This document shows positions 32,631-34,936 of a stretch of 34,936 nt of DNA, one piece after another. The translations under genes were made by a program, and so were the position numbers. Source of the DNA: Nonomuraea antri (GTDB lineage Bacteria; Actinomycetota; Actinomycetes; Streptosporangiales; Streptosporangiaceae); contig NZ_JABCPZ010000104.1 in the NCBI RefSeq assembly GCF_013283785.1, forward strand, positions 1 through 34,936. The letters are read 5' to 3'. How positions within the stretch are numbered: position 1 is the stretch's first letter; every line of letters begins with the position of its first letter. The notes below the pieces were generated by a model, which searched no databases, had not been told where the DNA came from, and worked only from the letters and a program-made list of their open reading frames with translations.

Positions 32631-32933
32631 TCACATGTCGAGCAGTTCGACGGCCACGTTCGCGACGTCGCCGGCGCTGAGAGATTCGGCGGTGCGGACG
32701 GCGCGTTTGACGGGCAGCACGTAGCTGCCGCGCGTGCTGTCGGGGAAGATCGAGGTCTTCCAGGTGGTCTTCCCGATCGTGACCTGCACCCGGAGTGAGC
32801 CGAAGCCGCGGCGCGCCCCGCCCATCACGTCCTGGATCTCCTCGGACGCCTCGACCGGCAGGCTCACGAAGGTCCAGCTGTCGGCACGCCGAGCGTCCCA
32901 AATCCATAGTTCCGCAGCGAATTCGACCACCAT
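32631..32933 (-). CDS. DUF1905-domain protein
   Basis: A 100-residue beta-rich protein. Its layout matches DUF1905: a first strand FAAELWIWD, then SWTFVSLPVEASEEIQ, the basic RRGFGSLRVQVTIGKTTWKT strand pair, a short turn with SYVLPVKRAVR, and a final SLSAGDVANVAVEL strand. DUF1905 is a small domain of unknown function, sometimes joined to a YdeI-like domain that is missing here. The length fits a single domain. It lies with a hypothetical gene downstream and a small membrane protein upstream on the same strand. Confidence 0.8.
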   Translation of the reverse strand: MVVEFAAELWIWDARRADSWTFVSLPVEASEEIQDVMGGARRGFGSLRVQVTIGKTTWKTSIFPDSTRGSYVLPVKRAVRTAESLSAGDVANVAVELLDM

Positions 32934-32957
32934 CCGTTCAAGGTAGCGGCAAGCCGG

Positions 32958-33137
32958 CTACTCGGAACGCTCACCGCGACCGGCGGGGTCGAGGAGTCTG
33001 ATCACCACGAGGAGTCCGGCGGCGCACAGCAGGAGCGTGAAGCCCCAGGCGAGGACGCCGAGAATCGCGCTGGTCACGGCGCCGGCCATGATCAGGCCGG
33101 TGACGATGGCGATGACTGTCCTGACGGGGCGTTTCAT
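32958..33137 (-). CDS. Small two-helix membrane protein (59 aa)
   Basis: An open frame of 59 residues. It starts at an ATG with a perfect AAGGAG site eight bases upstream and ends at TAG. Third positions are almost all G or C. It has a basic N-terminus (MKRPVR), two hydrophobic segments (about 7-29 and 31-47, with TVIAIVTGLIMAGAVTSAIL and GFTLLLCAAGLLVVI), and a charged tail ending in RGERSE. The positive start suggests both ends are in the cytoplasm. It matches no family I know. It is 24 bp past the stop of the large regulator encoded upstream on the same strand and may be cotranscribed with it. Confidence 0.7.
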   Translation of the reverse strand: MKRPVRTVIAIVTGLIMAGAVTSAILGVLAWGFTLLLCAAGLLVVIRLLDPAGRGERSE

Positions 33138-33161
33138 CCCTCTGTCTCCTTGTAGTGGTGG

Positions 33162-34936
33162 TCAGCGGGGCCGGTAGCAGCAGCGTCGGCCGGTCTCCAC
33201 GGTGGCCCGCAACTCCGCGCCGATCACGCCGTCCGCCTCGCTGATGCGGGTCAACGCGCGTCTGATGGCCTTGCCGACGGCGATTCTGGCGCGTTCCTCG
33301 TCGTCGGTGAAGGGACGGGGACGTCCGGCCAGGCCGGTGGCGGCGGCGAGTTCGGCGACCAGCCAGTCGCGTTCCGCGCGTGATCGAGCCGCCCGTCCGA
33401 GGTCGTTCAGCGCGTCGAGCTCGGCGATCTCGGCCTCGAGCTCGCGCAGCCGGTCCTTGTAGCGGCGTTCAGCCAGGTGGTCGATCATCGGCTGGACCGA
33501 CGGGGACCAGGGGTTCTCACCGGCTCCCGTCCGGCCGGGCGCACGGGCGGCCCGGGCCCCGGCGAGGTCGATGGCGCGGATCTCCCTGCGCGGGGTGCCG
33601 ATCAGTACGGCCAGGTAACGCATGCCGACGCTGTCGTCGATCCGCGCGGTGCGGCCGTGCAGCTCGATCTGCCACTGGCGGCCATGACGTCGGCATACGG
33701 CTTCCGACCCCACCCCGAGCCTGGCGGACCCCGCCCCGGGCCTGGCGGTCGTCCGCGCAGAAAGCTTCATGCCCAGTTCGGCGGCCTCCTGCTCGGCCAG
33801 GGTCAGGTGGCGGCGCGCCGTGGCGTCGGCGGTTCCCCTGCGGATCGTCAGCACCTGGCCCAGCCGCCAGCGCGACAGGACGGCCGCCGGCCAGTGACCG
33901 AGGCCGAGGTTCGCCTGGACGGCCCGGCCGAGGTGGTCGGCGGCGGCCGAGAGATCGCCGGTGGTGAACGCGGCCATGCCGAGTGCGTGGGACGTCGAGC
34001 CGAAACAGGTGATGCCGAGGCTCGCCATCGCGGGAAGCCGGGCGAACGGGGTGAGCAGCCGGTAGGCGTGGGCCGCGGTGTCGGCGTCGTCCAGCAGGTG
34101 GGCCGCCTCCACCAGGCCGTGCATGGCGGCCAGCCAGCTCTTGGCGCGGGACAGCTCGGCCAGGTCCGCCCCGCGCAGCCTGGCCAGCATCCCGGCGGCC
34201 AGCCGGTGATCGCCCGCGACGGCGGCGGCCACGGCCAGGGCGGGGAAGTAGGCGTAGTCGGCGTCGCCGAGCCCGGGAGAGGAGATCAGCTCCGACAGCG
34301 GCTCGACGAGTTCGGCGATGCGACCCTGGTACCAGCGGATGGTGGTGATCTGCGCGCCGTGCCAGCCGGCCGCGTCGTGGTCGCCGGCGTCCTGGCCCCG
34401 CTCGGCGCAGGCGGCGGCCAGCGTCTCCGCCTCGGTGAGACGTCCCGCCCTGATGGCGAGCATGACCTTGACGGCGCTGACGACGTACCCGACCGCCAGA
34501 TGGTCCTCCTGCGCCAGCCGGTCGGACAGCTCGCGCAACGACCGTTCCGCGTGCGGGTCGGCGGCCAGGAAGAGGTCGACGGTCCGCCACAGCAGGCCGA
34601 TGAGCAGGTCGCCGCGGCGGTTGGTGCGGGCCGCCTCGCCGATCAGCTCCTGGGCCAGGTCGAGCCGTGACGTCCCGTGCTCGGGGCCCATCAGGCAGTG
34701 GTGTGACAGGCTCAGCGCCTCCGCCGTGGCCACCGCGTCGCCGGTGTCCCTGGCCGCCGCCAGCGCCAGGAGTATCGCGTCGTGCTCGCCGGCGTGGTAG
34801 TCCTCCTCGGCGTGCAGCCTGGCGCGCAGCCGCAGCGCCAGCGGCGAGCGCGGATCGATGGCGGCCAGGGCGCGCCGTTGACGGGTCCGCAGCGTCGCGG
34901 CCTCGGCGGCGGTGCGGTGCTCATGCACCCACACCC
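33162..34936 (-). CDS. C-terminal part of a large actinomycete regulator (partial)
   Basis: The frame is open to the window edge and encodes at least 590 residues; the start lies outside. Most of it is TPR-like helical repeats (PRSPLALRLRARLHAEEDYH, AVATAEALSLSHHCLMGP and others). It ends with a conserved domain seen at the C-terminus of many actinobacterial AAA/LAL-type regulators: an ELHGRTARIDDSVGMRYLAVL strand-helix, then a coiled segment (LRELEAEIAELDALNDLGRAA) and the helix-rich RAERDWLVAELAAATGLAGR to the end. The GTG at 34934 is probably internal. The N-terminal HTH and ATPase would be beyond the window. Confidence 0.8.
   Translation of the reverse strand, partial: VWVHEHRTAAEAATLRTRQRRALAAIDPRSPLALRLRARLHAEEDYHAGEHDAILLALAAARDTGDAVATAEALSLSHHCLMGPEHGTSRLDLAQELIGEAARTNRRGDLLIGLLWRTVDLFLAADPHAERSLRELSDRLAQEDHLAVGYVVSAVKVMLAIRAGRLTEAETLAAACAERGQDAGDHDAAGWHGAQITTIRWYQGRIAELVEPLSELISSPGLGDADYAYFPALAVAAAVAGDHRLAAGMLARLRGADLAELSRAKSWLAAMHGLVEAAHLLDDADTAAHAYRLLTPFARLPAMASLGITCFGSTSHALGMAAFTTGDLSAAADHLGRAVQANLGLGHWPAAVLSRWRLGQVLTIRRGTADATARRHLTLAEQEAAELGMKLSARTTARPGAGSARLGVGSEAVCRRHGRQWQIELHGRTARIDDSVGMRYLAVLIGTPRREIRAIDLAGARAARAPGRTGAGENPWSPSVQPMIDHLAERRYKDRLRELEAEIAELDALNDLGRAARSRAERDWLVAELAAATGLAGRPRPFTDDEERARIAVGKAIRRALTRISEADGVIGAELRATVETGRRCCYRPR

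Overview
The window looks like a chromosomal segment of a high-GC filamentous actinomycete. It has strong G/C preference at third codon positions, GTG starts, and many large multidomain regulators (nSTAND, SARP/AfsR, LAL/LuxR and PucR types). A Streptosporangiaceae-like host is my guess and I could not test it by search. I saw no tRNA, rRNA, CRISPR array or replication origin.

Layout. (1) 1-128: the tail of an IS5-type transposase and a probable element end. (2) 373-5552: a giant nSTAND1 ATPase-WD40 protein translationally coupled to an unknown beta-rich protein, closed by a strong hairpin. (3) 5641-7407: a chimeric gene joining the ATPase N-terminus of a LAL/LuxR regulator in frame to a signal-less GH5 glycosidase with a discoidin-type domain. 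(4) 7568-12698: a small unknown protein, a large secreted S8 protease and a convergent TrmB/LuxR-type regulator. (5) 12789-19344: a tightly overlapping six-gene minus-strand operon. It encodes a GntR/UTRA regulator, a 2[4Fe-4S] ferredoxin, a substrate-binding lipoprotein with a NosL-like tail, a permease, an ATPase, and an AprA/fumarate-reductase-like flavoprotein with a HEAT-repeat tail. (6) 19510-26354: a cell-wall locus with a VanX-like D-Ala-D-Ala dipeptidase, a divergent SARP/AfsR-type regulator, and two secreted cell-wall hydrolases of different catalytic type that share a five-fold 47-residue FG-GAP-like surface module. Triplet repeats with an 11-bp period, typical of SARP sites, lie upstream of both the dipeptidase and the first hydrolase. 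(7) 26443-27484: a coupled PadR regulator and hemerythrin-like protein. (8) 27502-31926: an MHS-family transporter with a decayed FAD-linked dehydrogenase fragment, a divergent PucR regulator, and a lipoprotein diacylglyceryl transferase (Lgt). The last two converge and share a hexanucleotide repeat in their overlapping 3' ends. (9) 32237-34936: small proteins of unknown role (one DUF1905-like, one 59-residue membrane protein) and the C-terminal part of another large regulator that runs off the window.

Two candidates for undescribed systems stand out. The first is the redox/transport operon of region 5: an AprAB-like pair with an SsuABC/TauABC-like transporter and a NosL-like receptor tail, substrate unknown. 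The second is the SARP-linked cell-wall remodelling locus of region 6. Both are inferences from domain content, overlap structure and promoter motifs. Family names come from recognising motifs by eye, not from database searches.
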